The notes under the pieces were generated by a model. The model saw only the letters and a list, made by a program, of their open reading frames with translations. It was not told the origin of the DNA and did not search any database. The translations under genes were made by a program, and so were the position numbers. From CAZDAW01 sp964503685 (lineage in GTDB: Bacteria; Chloroflexota; Anaerolineae; Anaerolineales; Anaerolineaceae), in the NCBI GenBank assembly GCA_964503685.1, contig CAZDAW010000006.1, positions 3,430 through 67,429 of the forward strand: a DNA stretch of 64,000 nt. Direction: 5' to 3'. Below are positions 9,311 to 17,832 of the stretch, one piece after another. Numbering within the stretch: the first letter of the stretch is position 1; each line of letters begins with the position of its first letter.

Positions 9311-9861
9311 GATTCACCCTCCGGTTTCATGAAAGCGCGCAGGTGTCGCCGCGCCTCATTGAGCAGCCATTTAACCGTTCCTGGGGCAATCGAGTGTTTA
9401 TCTGCCATTTCTTTTTCACTCATTTCCAGATAGTAGCGTTCGACAATCACCGACCGTTCGCGGGGCGAGAGTTTCGCCAGAACGGAGAAAATTTCCTGCT
9501 TCAACAGCGTGTAATCTACCAGGTCTTCGGTGGTCGAGGCGCTCCGGATAAGCTGTTCGAGGATCACCGGTTCGTCATCTTCACTTAAAGTCACCTGACG
9601 AGAGGATTTTTCTGCCGCATTCAGGGCAGCATGTGCAACGCTGCGCAAAAAGTAAGGCTCGAACGGCTGCGTTTCATCAAAGTGATGGATGCGCTGGTAG
9701 ATGCGCAAGTAAGTATCCTGAACAACATCTTCGGCCATTTTCTCGTCGTGTGTGATCAGAAAAGCTGTACGGACTGCTCTGACCTGGTAACGGGTGATGA
9801 GAAATTCCAAACCACTGATATCACCTTTCTTCAGGCGTTTGATTGCTTGTGATTCATCCAT
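9307..9861 (-). CDS. ECF RNA polymerase sigma factor
   Basis: A 184-residue sigma-70 family protein. Region 2 (about 15-80) has the core-binding and -10 recognition segment EDVVQDTYLRIYQRIHHF. Region 4 (about 125-180) has LSPRERSVIVERYYLEMSEK followed by the recognition helix APGTVKWLLNEARRHL. Length is normal for the extracytoplasmic-function class. It is the first gene of a two-gene unit with the membrane-anchored propeller protein and probably redirects RNA polymerase in response to an envelope signal. Confidence 0.93.
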   Translation of the reverse strand: MDESQAIKRLKKGDISGLEFLITRYQVRAVRTAFLITHDEKMAEDVVQDTYLRIYQRIHHFDETQPFEPYFLRSVAHAALNAAEKSSRQVTLSEDDEPVILEQLIRSASTTEDLVDYTLLKQEIFSVLAKLSPRERSVIVERYYLEMSEKEMADKHSIAPGTVKWLLNEARRHLRAFMKPEGES

Positions 9862-9986
9862 GGAATATTCCGCTTGTTTGAGATCTCATTCAATAGATAT
9901 ACAGCTACGGCTGAAAAAAGGTTGGGCGCGTCATTGGTGAATGGCTTATGATACTTCAAAATGGATCACTTGGGATGAATTGCAGA

Positions 9987-10138
9987 TTAACGTGAGTTCA
10001 GAATTAGTGAGTAAAGCAGCAGGGCGCGTTGCCAACGCGCCCTGCAGAAACCGGCCGGCTTCGGGTACGATGTCAGTCGTTCCGCTCCTTCGCAACGACA
10101 GAAAATTTACAATTGATGTGTTACCCCGAATTGACGTT
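9987..10138. repeat. Small inverted-terminal repeat element, family 2
   Basis: About 150 bp flanked by inverted ends: TTAACGTGAGTTC on the left and CCCGAATTGACGTT on the right. Inside is a strong GC hairpin (AGGGCGCGTTG / CAACGCGCCCT, 10021-10042) and a segment shared with the repeats near 34.77 kb and 51.06 kb (GGGTACGATGTCAGTCG). No open reading frame of interest lies within. It occupies the 360-bp space between the sigma-factor gene and the dehydrogenase gene, where nothing else was recognised. Confidence 0.6.
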
Positions 10139-10221
10139 GGAGTAAGGATGCACAACTTTCCGCAGCGTCTTACTGCTGACGTTTTTCCCTGTTTCTTTTG
10201 GTATGGTTATCCGCCGTTCTT

Positions 10222-11370
10222 CTACCGGTGTGATTGTGGGGTGAGGTGCGAAGCCTGCAACCAGGCTTTGAGCGTCCCTCTGAAAAGGGCCCTCTCAAAA
10301 TAGTCGCCTTCGAGCGACAGTTTATCATAGCCTTTGGCGATCAGCACTTTCATCAATGGTTCAATTTGAAGGGCGTAGTGGTGCATACAGGCTTCCGGGT
10401 GAATGCCGGGCCAGGAATAGCAGCTCACCACCGCCCGCCTGTTTTGTGAAGGAATGTCTTTAGGAACGGTGTTATCCCACTTCGGATCGTCTGGCATGAA
10501 GATATACTGATCAAGGTTGCCCTGCGGGATCCCCTCGATTCCGCGCACCACGGGAGGCGTTGCATCCAACGTATAGGGATCCACCGATAAATCAGCGATC
10601 ACGGCATGTTCGGGCAGCCAGCCCAGCCATTCATTGGGTATCAGGGGCTTGGCGGAATTGCGGCGTTGACTGGCGTCCACCAGAATATCGCTCTGGCGAA
10701 AGAGTTTTTCCATTTGAGCGGGACTGTTTGTAGCGTTTCGCCCGACGGTTGTTACCAGCGCCCCGGGGCCGCCGTTCTCGATGTGCTGGTTATTCCGTTC
10801 GATGTTGCCCAGTTTGGTTGCCGCATCGACCGCATGTTTGCCGACCATACCGCTCCCCAAAATCAGCACGCGAATGGGTTCTTGGTCAGGGCGAACCAGA
10901 TTCGGCCAGCGTTTTTCGAGTACATCAAAAGCTGCTTCCAGGCCGTTCCAGGCTACTGCTTTCATATTTTCGACCAGGCGGATGTTTTGTTCGTTGACGA
11001 TGCTGTCGAGGGAAATGGCTTTTATTTCCAGGTCTTTCAGGGCGGCGACGCGCATGGGCCGGGTGGGAAAATGCAGCATTGATACCAGGCATCCGCCGCG
11101 TTTCAGCATGGGAAACTCTTCGCGTTTTGGGCTTCGCAGCATGATCACAATATCCTGTTGAAAAGCCTCGGCGCGTGTGCATTTATTCACCGCACTGTTG
11201 CCCTGGCAGTAATCGTCGAAGGTAAAGCCCGATCGGGAGCCGTAGCCTTCTTCCAGGAATACCGTCACATTCAAGGCGGCGAGGTATTGAATAAATTCCG
11301 GCAAAAACACGCGCTTTTCACCAGGTTCCTTTTTCATGCGCGGAAAGCCAATGGTCTGGGGTGTGTTCAT
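10222..11370 (-). CDS. Alanine dehydrogenase/PNT-family NAD(P)-dependent dehydrogenase (paralogue 1)
   Basis: A 382-residue two-domain protein. The N terminus (IGFPRMKKEPGEKRVFLPEF) is the typical first strand of the alanine dehydrogenase / transhydrogenase alpha / carboxyethylornithine synthase group. The Rossmann nucleotide loop is VLILGSGMVG near 170-179, and the conserved His is in SMLHFPTRP. Where classical alanine dehydrogenases have an active-site Lys before a Pro, this protein has Arg (LRSP), judged by eye. It lies directly downstream of a close paralogue and of the liv transporter genes on the same strand, so it probably acts on an imported amino acid or opine. The substrate is unknown. 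Confidence 0.8.
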   Translation of the reverse strand: MNTPQTIGFPRMKKEPGEKRVFLPEFIQYLAALNVTVFLEEGYGSRSGFTFDDYCQGNSAVNKCTRAEAFQQDIVIMLRSPKREEFPMLKRGGCLVSMLHFPTRPMRVAALKDLEIKAISLDSIVNEQNIRLVENMKAVAWNGLEAAFDVLEKRWPNLVRPDQEPIRVLILGSGMVGKHAVDAATKLGNIERNNQHIENGGPGALVTTVGRNATNSPAQMEKLFRQSDILVDASQRRNSAKPLIPNEWLGWLPEHAVIADLSVDPYTLDATPPVVRGIEGIPQGNLDQYIFMPDDPKWDNTVPKDIPSQNRRAVVSCYSWPGIHPEACMHHYALQIEPLMKVLIAKGYDKLSLEGDYFERALFRGTLKAWLQASHLTPQSHR

Positions 11371-11405
11371 CTAGTGACGGGTATCCTTTCTGTTAATGGT
11401 TTGGT

Positions 11406-12548
11406 TCACTTGTAGTGAGAAAGCCTTGCGCGGGTGATGGCGCGCTCGAAATACAACCCGGCGGGGCGGACGTTCTGCAGGCCGCCGCGTTCGATCAGGG
11501 TGCGCATGATCGGCCTGAGCTGTTTACCGTATATTTCCATGCAGGCGTTGGGATAAATGCCCGGCCACGAGTAACACGAAACAGAATAGCGGCGGTTCGT
11601 TGTATTGAGCGAGGGCGGCATTTTCTCGTAAATGGGGTCGTCGGGTTTAAAGATATATTGATCCAGGTTTCCCTGGGGAATGCCTTCGATCCCTTTCACG
11701 TAAGGGGGAGTTACCGTGAAGTCATAGGGGTCCACCGAAAGGTCCAGCAGCACAGCATGTTCGGGCAGCCAGCCAACCCAATCGTTTGGAATGATGGGCC
11801 GGGTCGGGTCAAGGCGTTGCGTGGCGTCAATTAAAATATCGGTTTTTTCTAAAAGAGGGCGCATGATTGACTGGTGCCGGGTAGAGTCGTACTCCAGGGC
11901 GGTTACCTGCACACCCGGAAGGCCTTTTTCGTTCATCTGGCGATGGCGGGTGATATTGCCGTAGCAGGTTGCCGCCTGCACAGCCTGAATGCCCACCGAT
12001 CCTGCGCCCAGCAATGTGACGAAGATAGGCGCTCGTTCAGGCGATTCGAATCCTGGCGCGGGGTATATCTGCTCCAGGGTATTAAAGGCCGCTTCAACGC
12101 CGTTCCAGGCGACTGCCCGCAGATTTTCAATCAGCCGCCTTCCGGTGTCATCTTTGATCGAATCCAGCGAGATGGCTTCCAGCCCCAGGTGATTGAGGAG
12201 TTCCACTCGTTTCGGTCGGGTAGGATAATGCAGCATTGAAATCAGGCAGGCGCCGGGCTTCATCTGGCGAATTTGCTCTTCGGGCGGGCAGCGCAGCGCC
12301 AATACATAATCCTGTTGAAAAACTTCTTCAGCAGAACCGAAACGAATTTGACTGGCCGCGTGCAAATAATCCTGCTCCGAATATCCCATGCCGCTGCCAT
12401 AACCGGCTTCGAGAATTACATCGGCCCCGCTGTTCTGCAGGCGGGCAACAAAATCGGGCAGGAAATCGCGCCGTTCGCCGGCTTCGTAATGCATGCGCGC
12501 CAGGCCTATTTGGACGCGGCGGGGGGATGCAATTTCAGAAATATCCAT
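11406..12548 (-). CDS. Alanine dehydrogenase/PNT-family NAD(P)-dependent dehydrogenase (paralogue 2)
   Basis: A 380-residue paralogue of the gene that follows it, sharing long near-identical blocks such as GIEGIPQGNLDQYIF, PNDWVGWLPEHAV and SCYSWPGI. The nucleotide loop is VTLLGAGSVG, slightly different from the partner. The conserved catalytic-type His is kept (SMLHYPTRP), and the usual Lys is again Arg (LRCP). GGGAG lies 6 bases before the ATG. The gap to the next paralogue is 35 bases. The pair may be a tandem duplication that has diverged in substrate, or may form a hetero-oligomer. Both ideas are inference. Confidence 0.8.
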   Translation of the reverse strand: MDISEIASPRRVQIGLARMHYEAGERRDFLPDFVARLQNSGADVILEAGYGSGMGYSEQDYLHAASQIRFGSAEEVFQQDYVLALRCPPEEQIRQMKPGACLISMLHYPTRPKRVELLNHLGLEAISLDSIKDDTGRRLIENLRAVAWNGVEAAFNTLEQIYPAPGFESPERAPIFVTLLGAGSVGIQAVQAATCYGNITRHRQMNEKGLPGVQVTALEYDSTRHQSIMRPLLEKTDILIDATQRLDPTRPIIPNDWVGWLPEHAVLLDLSVDPYDFTVTPPYVKGIEGIPQGNLDQYIFKPDDPIYEKMPPSLNTTNRRYSVSCYSWPGIYPNACMEIYGKQLRPIMRTLIERGGLQNVRPAGLYFERAITRARLSHYK

Positions 12549-12736
12549 GCGGTTCTCCCTTTCTGGCTGACCGTTTGCGCCAGCAACGATTGAATGCGCG
12601 GCATGGCCTCTGGATTAATTGATTCTCCGCCGTCAATGCCTGCGGCGGCGGTAACTGAATTGCCCCTGGCGCTTCTGCATGATTGCGCCCGGTTTATATT
12701 CAATCGTGGCGCCGCCGCTGATCAGGGCAGGGTATC

Positions 12737-13453
12737 TCATTCGAGATAGGCGCTCTTGATGATATCCGTTTCGCGCAGTTCAGCCGTTGTGCCTGAGGCT
12801 ACCACCTCGCCCTGTTGAAGGACATATCCTCTGGACGCATATTCCAGTGTCAGATGGACATTTTGTTCGACCAGAAAGACGGTCAGCCCTTTCGAGTTGA
12901 TTTCTTTGATTGTCTCAAAATTCTGCTCGACCAGAATGGGGGCGAGGCCGAGGGATGGTTCATCGAAGATCAGTAATTTGGGCTCGCTCATCAGGCCGCG
13001 CCCGATAGACAGCATGGATTGTTCGCCGCCCGAAAGCGTTCCCGCAACCTGTTTAATTCTCTCTTTGAGGCGGGGATACAGAACAAACACATCTTCCATG
13101 CGTTTTTCTATTTTATCCTTATCCTTTTCGAGATAGGCGCCCATCAACAGGTTTTCCCGAACGGTCATCTTGGGGAAAATCCGTTTTCCTTCCGGGACGA
13201 TGGAAATGCCCGATCCGACGACTGCATGGGTCGATTTACCGGTTATGTCCTTGCCATCGAAAGTGATGCTGCCTTTGGTAATCTTTACCAGACCCAGTAT
13301 GGCTTTGATCAGGGTGGATTTTCCGGCGCCGTTGGAACCGAGCAAACAGGTTACTGAACCTTCTGGCACTTCGAGCGATACGTTGCGCAGCATTTCGTTC
13401 CGTCCATAGACGGTCGTCACATTGTCGAATTTTAGAAGCGCATTATTCATCAT
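12737..13453 (-). CDS. livF: Branched-chain amino acid type ABC transporter, ATP-binding protein LivF
   Basis: A 238-residue ATPase with Walker A GSNGAGKS near 38-45, signature LSGGEQ near 138, Walker B LLIFDEPSLGLAP and switch His region FLVEQN. The short length and SLGLAP D-loop are LivF hallmarks. Its start overlaps the livG stop by 4 bases. It is the last transporter gene of the livK-H-M-G-F unit. Together with LivG it forms the nucleotide-binding pair that drives uptake of amino acids, amides or urea-like compounds. Confidence 0.94.
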   Translation of the reverse strand: MMNNALLKFDNVTTVYGRNEMLRNVSLEVPEGSVTCLLGSNGAGKSTLIKAILGLVKITKGSITFDGKDITGKSTHAVVGSGISIVPEGKRIFPKMTVRENLLMGAYLEKDKDKIEKRMEDVFVLYPRLKERIKQVAGTLSGGEQSMLSIGRGLMSEPKLLIFDEPSLGLAPILVEQNFETIKEINSKGLTVFLVEQNVHLTLEYASRGYVLQQGEVVASGTTAELRETDIIKSAYLE

Positions 13454-14241
13454 ACTGCTCCATGCTTTCCAAGATAGGCTGATACGACTTCCGGGTCTTT
13501 GGATACCTCTTCGTAGGAACCCTCGGCAATTTTCTTTCCAAAATTGATCACAAACACATGTTCGGTGATCATCTTGATCACGGTCATCACGTGTTCGACG
13601 ATGACGATCGTGATATCTTTGGATTCGGATTTTACGAGCTGGATGTCTTTCATCAACGTTGTGATCTCTTCCGGGATCATCCCGGCGGAAGGCTCATCGA
13701 GCAGAAGGAGTTTGGGTTCCATTGCCATGGCCCGGCAGATCTCTACCCGCCGGCGGTCGATCTGCGCCAATGAACCGGCCGGCTGTCCGGCTTTCTTGAC
13801 CAGCTCCGGGTTGAAGGTGTTCAATAGGTGGAGCGCTTTTTCATACGCCTGGGCGACTTCGCCGGCAAGTTTTTTTCTTCCGAATATAGCGCTTCCCAGC
13901 CACTCTTTTTGTTTCGAGTGCATGCCAATAAAAACGTTATCCAGAATGGAAAGGTCGAGACACAACCGGCTTGCCTGAAATGTTCTGGCAATCCCTTTGC
14001 GGGCGATGTCGGTTGCCGAGTGATTTAAAAGCGATTCTCCCTCGAATTCGAAATCACCCTCGGTTGGCGTATAAAGCCCCGTCAACATATTGAAGATGGT
14101 CGTTTTACCGGAGCCGTTCGGGCCGATCAGCCCCATGATGGAATTTCTCTTGATGCTCATATTGACATGATCCACGGCGACCAGGCCGCCAAAATGGATC
14201 GTCAGGTCTTTTGTCTGTAAGATATTATTGTTGTCAGCCAT
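13450..14241 (-). CDS. livG: Branched-chain amino acid type ABC transporter, ATP-binding protein LivG
   Basis: A 263-residue ATPase with Walker A GPNGSGKT near 39-46, the LivG-type RTFQASRL stretch near 91, signature-like AGSLAQIDRRRVE (divergent from LSGGQ: Leu-Ala-Gln-Ile), Walker B LLLLDEPSAGMIPEE and switch His in VEHVM. GGAG precedes the ATG within the end of livM. It pairs with LivF. The degenerate signature is usual for LivG proteins, in which LSYGQQR is more common, so the variant here is worth noting. Confidence 0.93.
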   Translation of the reverse strand: MADNNNILQTKDLTIHFGGLVAVDHVNMSIKRNSIMGLIGPNGSGKTTIFNMLTGLYTPTEGDFEFEGESLLNHSATDIARKGIARTFQASRLCLDLSILDNVFIGMHSKQKEWLGSAIFGRKKLAGEVAQAYEKALHLLNTFNPELVKKAGQPAGSLAQIDRRRVEICRAMAMEPKLLLLDEPSAGMIPEEITTLMKDIQLVKSESKDITIVIVEHVMTVIKMITEHVFVINFGKKIAEGSYEEVSKDPEVVSAYLGKHGAV

Positions 14242-14242
14242 C

Positions 14243-15469
14243 TTACTCCCCTCCTGTTTTGATCCCTGCGGGGGCGGTTAATTTTGTCTTTGCTTTTTTG
14301 AGCAGATCCTTATAATCCCGCGGTACAAAGGGTAAGAGCCCCTTGGGTTTGAAGATCAACATGATGACCAGTAACAGACCATAGATCAGGAAGCGGTATT
14401 CCTGAATGACCCTCAATTTTTCCGGGAGGGTGATTAATAATATGGCGGCAACGACAATTCCAAAAACATTATCCATACCGCCCAGAATGACGATGGAAAC
14501 CATCACCAGCGATCGGTCGAACACAAAGTTGGGGGGAGAAATGAACCCGATAAGGTGGGCAAAATATGCGCCGGAAAGACCGATGAAACAATTGCCCAGA
14601 ACGAAGATGACCAGTTTCCAATAGTTGATTCTGACGCCGTTGGTGCGGGCGGCAACTTCATCATCGCGGATCGTGGCTGCGGCGACGCCTACCCAGGAAT
14701 GGTAAATGCGGTAACATATCAGGGCGACGATAAAGGCGAGCGCCAGGGCCAGGTAATAATAATTGGCGTACTTGTGCAGGGTGATAAAGCCCAGTTTGAT
14801 TGGATTATTAAAGGAATATCCCAGAAAATTCAGAAAGGGGATGTTCTTTAAGCCCTGCGGGCCGCCGGTGAACTCCATATTTTCTACCAGAATGACGACC
14901 ATAAACTGAAAGGCGATTGTTACCAGCGCCAGGTAGTGTCCTCTTGTTTTCAGCACCGGAATAAACAAAAGGATGGAAAACAAACCGGTGACGATGGCGC
15001 CGGCCAGGAGGGTTGCCCAGGAAGGCCAGCCTGCATTGAGCGACAGCAGACCGGCGGTATAGGCGCCAAACGCCATAAAGGCCGCGCCGGCGAGGTTCAT
15101 CATGCCTGTACTTCCCAGTTGTAAATTCAACCCCAGGCAGGCGATGATAAAGATCAGGGCGTTGATGATCACAAATAGCCAATAGGCGTTTTTGACGAGC
15201 AGGAACGGCGGCAGCAGCAGCAAAACGAGGGCGCCCAACCCGGCGGCGATCTGGTTGTGTGAAAATGCTGCGCCGATGCCTGCTTTCAGGCGGGGCGCCT
15301 TACTGAGTATGAATAAGATCGCCGCTCCCAGAACAATATCGATGATCAGTATCCATCCACTTTTTATCATGAAGATCGCCATGACGAGAGCAAAGGCGAT
15401 CGCTTCGATCAAAAGAACGACCGGAATTCCCAGCGGGCCTGCCAGAGTGCTTTTATTTTTCTCTTCCAT
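14243..15469 (-). CDS. livM: Branched-chain amino acid type ABC transporter, permease LivM
   Basis: A 408-residue permease with about ten membrane helices. LivM features include LNLQLGSTGMMNLAGAAFMAFGAY near 115-140, the loop YHSWVGVAAATIRDDEVAARTNGV near 270-290 that couples to the ATPase, and LFKPKGLLPF near the end. The start at 15469 has GGAG 8 bases upstream and lies 13 bases after livH. A longer frame to 15520 lacks such a site and would overlap livH. It forms the translocation pore with LivH. Confidence 0.93.
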   Translation of the reverse strand: MEEKNKSTLAGPLGIPVVLLIEAIAFALVMAIFMIKSGWILIIDIVLGAAILFILSKAPRLKAGIGAAFSHNQIAAGLGALVLLLLPPFLLVKNAYWLFVIINALIFIIACLGLNLQLGSTGMMNLAGAAFMAFGAYTAGLLSLNAGWPSWATLLAGAIVTGLFSILLFIPVLKTRGHYLALVTIAFQFMVVILVENMEFTGGPQGLKNIPFLNFLGYSFNNPIKLGFITLHKYANYYYLALALAFIVALICYRIYHSWVGVAAATIRDDEVAARTNGVRINYWKLVIFVLGNCFIGLSGAYFAHLIGFISPPNFVFDRSLVMVSIVILGGMDNVFGIVVAAILLITLPEKLRVIQEYRFLIYGLLLVIMLIFKPKGLLPFVPRDYKDLLKKAKTKLTAPAGIKTGGE

Positions 15470-15482
15470 GTGCTTTTCTCCT

Positions 15483-16409
15483 CTATACACGTTCTGACAT
15501 TTTCTCGCCGAGAATGCCATTCGGTCTGAAGATCAGGAACAGGATGACGACGAGGAACGCAAAAACACGTTTGTTTTCAGAACCGATCGGAAGCGCGGCG
15601 GCGGCAAGCGTTTCCATTAAACCAAACAAAATGCCGCCCACGATGGCCCCAAAGACATTACCCAGCCCGCCGATAACCGCCGCGGAAAAGCCAATGACGC
15701 CCATAATACCGCCCATGTTGAATTGAACGCGACCATAGTAGAAACCGTTCAATATCCCGGCGATTGCTGCCACGGCTGCGCCGATAATAAAGGTCGAGTC
15801 AATGGTGCGGTTAAAGTTCACACCCATCATCTTCGCCGCTTCATCATCCTGGGCGACTGCCCGGATGGCTAATCCCATCTTGGTTCGATTGATGATGAAG
15901 TACACAATCAGAATGGTAATGATACCCACGGCCAGGATGATGATATTTTCGTAACGGATGACGATATTCCCGATCGTAAAATCTCCCTGGGGAAGCAATG
16001 TTGGAAAGAATTGCGGATTGGCGCCCAGCGGATATAACAGACGGACCGCTTCGCGAATGGCGATGCCCAATCCGAGGGTGACGAGCAGGCTGATAATCAT
16101 CGGCGCATGCATCACTGGTTTGACTGCCAGCCTTGCTGTGACAACTGCGACGATGGCGGTTAAGATCATCGAGCCGATGAATATCATCACCAGCAAGCCA
16201 GGGATGTTTTCCGCCCAGCCCAATGATTCGGCCAGGGTGTACATGATGAGGGCCATGAAGCCGCCGAGCATGAAAAAGTCGCCGTGACTGAAATTAATCA
16301 GGTCCAAAACACCAAAGTAAAGCGTGAAGCCAACGGCCACCAGAGCATACATCATACCGAGCATGATGCCGTTAATTGATTGTTGGATAAACAATTCAAA
16401 CCCAGACAT
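15483..16409 (-). CDS. livH: Branched-chain amino acid type ABC transporter, permease LivH
   Basis: A 308-residue permease with about eight helices. It has the LivH hallmarks QQSINGIMLGMMYALVAVGFT-type N terminus, DLINFSHGDFFMLG near 40-53, the coupling loop KMGLAIRAVAQDDEAAKMMGV near 190-210 and the C-terminal FRPNGILGEK. The start at 16409 has GGAG 8 bases upstream. A long hairpin in the 163-bp gap before it may reduce its expression relative to the binding protein. Confidence 0.93.
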   Translation of the reverse strand: MSGFELFIQQSINGIMLGMMYALVAVGFTLYFGVLDLINFSHGDFFMLGGFMALIMYTLAESLGWAENIPGLLVMIFIGSMILTAIVAVVTARLAVKPVMHAPMIISLLVTLGLGIAIREAVRLLYPLGANPQFFPTLLPQGDFTIGNIVIRYENIIILAVGIITILIVYFIINRTKMGLAIRAVAQDDEAAKMMGVNFNRTIDSTFIIGAAVAAIAGILNGFYYGRVQFNMGGIMGVIGFSAAVIGGLGNVFGAIVGGILFGLMETLAAAALPIGSENKRVFAFLVVILFLIFRPNGILGEKMSERV

Positions 16410-16519
16410 GTATCTATCTCCTTCCAATGATATTTCGATGCGTTATCGTCTAAAACCAGGTATATTGATAATAACCTCACAATAAGCGGGTTCGAAAATC
16501 TGTCTGATGGTTCAGAGTT

Positions 16520-16553
16520 TGAGAGTTGTGAATCACAGGATTCACAACTCTCA
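16520..16553 (-). promoter_or_regulatory. Intercistronic stem-loop between livK and livH
   Basis: A perfect 15-bp inverted repeat (TGAGAGTTGTGAATC with GATTCACAACTCTCA) around the 4-base loop ACAG lies 20 bases after the livK stop. There is no T-run, so it is more likely an mRNA-stabilising or attenuating stem-loop that lets the binding protein be made in excess over the membrane subunits. Such hairpins are known after binding-protein genes. Confidence 0.6.
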
Positions 16554-16572
16554 TAGATGGAAACTTCAACTT

Positions 16573-17832
16573 TTATTTGGCGCCGGGCATTTTCCTGATG
16601 CCTGAAGCATATTCCGATTTGGGCCAGTAAACCCATTTGCCATCCTGAACAACGTAGGGGCTTGCCAGCGGAATTTCATTTTGCCCGTATTCATTGAATT
16701 TCACCGGGCCGATGATGGTATCCTTAAGATCGGTGACGTTGATCTTTTCGGCCACCTTGGCCCGATCAGGGCCGACTTCTTCGATGGCTTTGATGATGAT
16801 TTCGGCGGCAACGTAAGCAAACGGGCCGTAGGCTTCGGGGGGTTCTTTAAATCCGGCGGCATTGTAGGCTTCCATGAAGGCGGGGCCTCCCGGAAGTTCT
16901 TCAAGCGGCGGGCCGTCCAGCCAGGCGACAACGCCCTCGGCGTTCTCTGCGCCGACCCCTTCGATGAAGGCGTCGGTCTTGATCCCTGAAGTCCCTTCCA
17001 GGGGGATGTTATTCATACCCAGTTTGACCATTTGGGTGCGCACGGGAACGCCCACGTCAGTCAGAGCGCCGAGGTAAAGGATGTCTGGATTCTCGGCTTT
17101 GATTTTGGTCAACTCGGTGGTGAAATCGCCCTGGTCGATGGTGATGCCCTGTTCGGATAAAATTTCCAGACCATAATCTGGCGCCCAGTGTTTGATCCAC
17201 TCCAGGTGACCTTTCCCATAGTCAGAGGTGTCGTATAAGATGGATATTTTCTTGGCGCCCCGAACTTCTGCCATGAATTTCGCATTGGCCTGGTTCTGCT
17301 CAACCTGTGTGCCGTTGACGCGGGAAACTTCGATGTAATCATTCCCGTAGGTGATTGCCGGCAAGACAGCGCCCCAGACGATGTTCGCCAGCCCATTATT
17401 GTGGAAGGTATCTGCTGTGGCAATTGCGGCCATAGAGCAATAGTGGCCGGCTGAAGCGATGATTTCGGTATCGCTGGCGGCCATCAGGGCTGCCTGAACG
17501 GCGACTTCAGGTTTGCATTCGTCATCGATTGGGACGATTTCATAGGTATATTTATAATCGGGGTTTGCATTGGCTTGCTGTACTGCCAGGGTAACTGAGT
17601 TTAAACCTCCCGTACCCATAGCGGCGTTTTGCCCGGTGAGAGGGCCAATGAAGGCAATTTTGACCAACTCTTTTTCAGCAGGAGCGGCCGGGGCTTCTTC
17701 AGCGGGCTCCTCTGCCGCAGGCGGTTCTTCTGCCGGGGCCTGTGTCGCTGCTGGCGTGCAGGCTGTCACTACGAAGGCCAGAATTAAAATGGAGCTGATT
17801 ATCAACAACAAACCCTTGCGTCTATTTGACAT
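16573..17832 (-). CDS. livK: Branched-chain amino acid type ABC transporter, substrate-binding lipoprotein
   Basis: A 419-residue exported protein. The N terminus is a lipoprotein signal (helix 8-22, lipobox VVTAC with Cys25), then a Pro/Glu/Ala-rich tether to about residue 52, then a type I periplasmic-binding fold (KIAFIGPLTGQNAAMGTGG). It should capture the substrate outside the membrane and hand it to LivHM. GGAG lies 8 bases before the ATG. The family binds Leu/Ile/Val, short amides, urea or aromatic acids. The downstream dehydrogenase pair suggests an amino acid, which is inference. Confidence 0.92.
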   Translation of the reverse strand: MSNRRKGLLLIISSILILAFVVTACTPAATQAPAEEPPAAEEPAEEAPAAPAEKELVKIAFIGPLTGQNAAMGTGGLNSVTLAVQQANANPDYKYTYEIVPIDDECKPEVAVQAALMAASDTEIIASAGHYCSMAAIATADTFHNNGLANIVWGAVLPAITYGNDYIEVSRVNGTQVEQNQANAKFMAEVRGAKKISILYDTSDYGKGHLEWIKHWAPDYGLEILSEQGITIDQGDFTTELTKIKAENPDILYLGALTDVGVPVRTQMVKLGMNNIPLEGTSGIKTDAFIEGVGAENAEGVVAWLDGPPLEELPGGPAFMEAYNAAGFKEPPEAYGPFAYVAAEIIIKAIEEVGPDRAKVAEKINVTDLKDTIIGPVKFNEYGQNEIPLASPYVVQDGKWVYWPKSEYASGIRKMPGAK

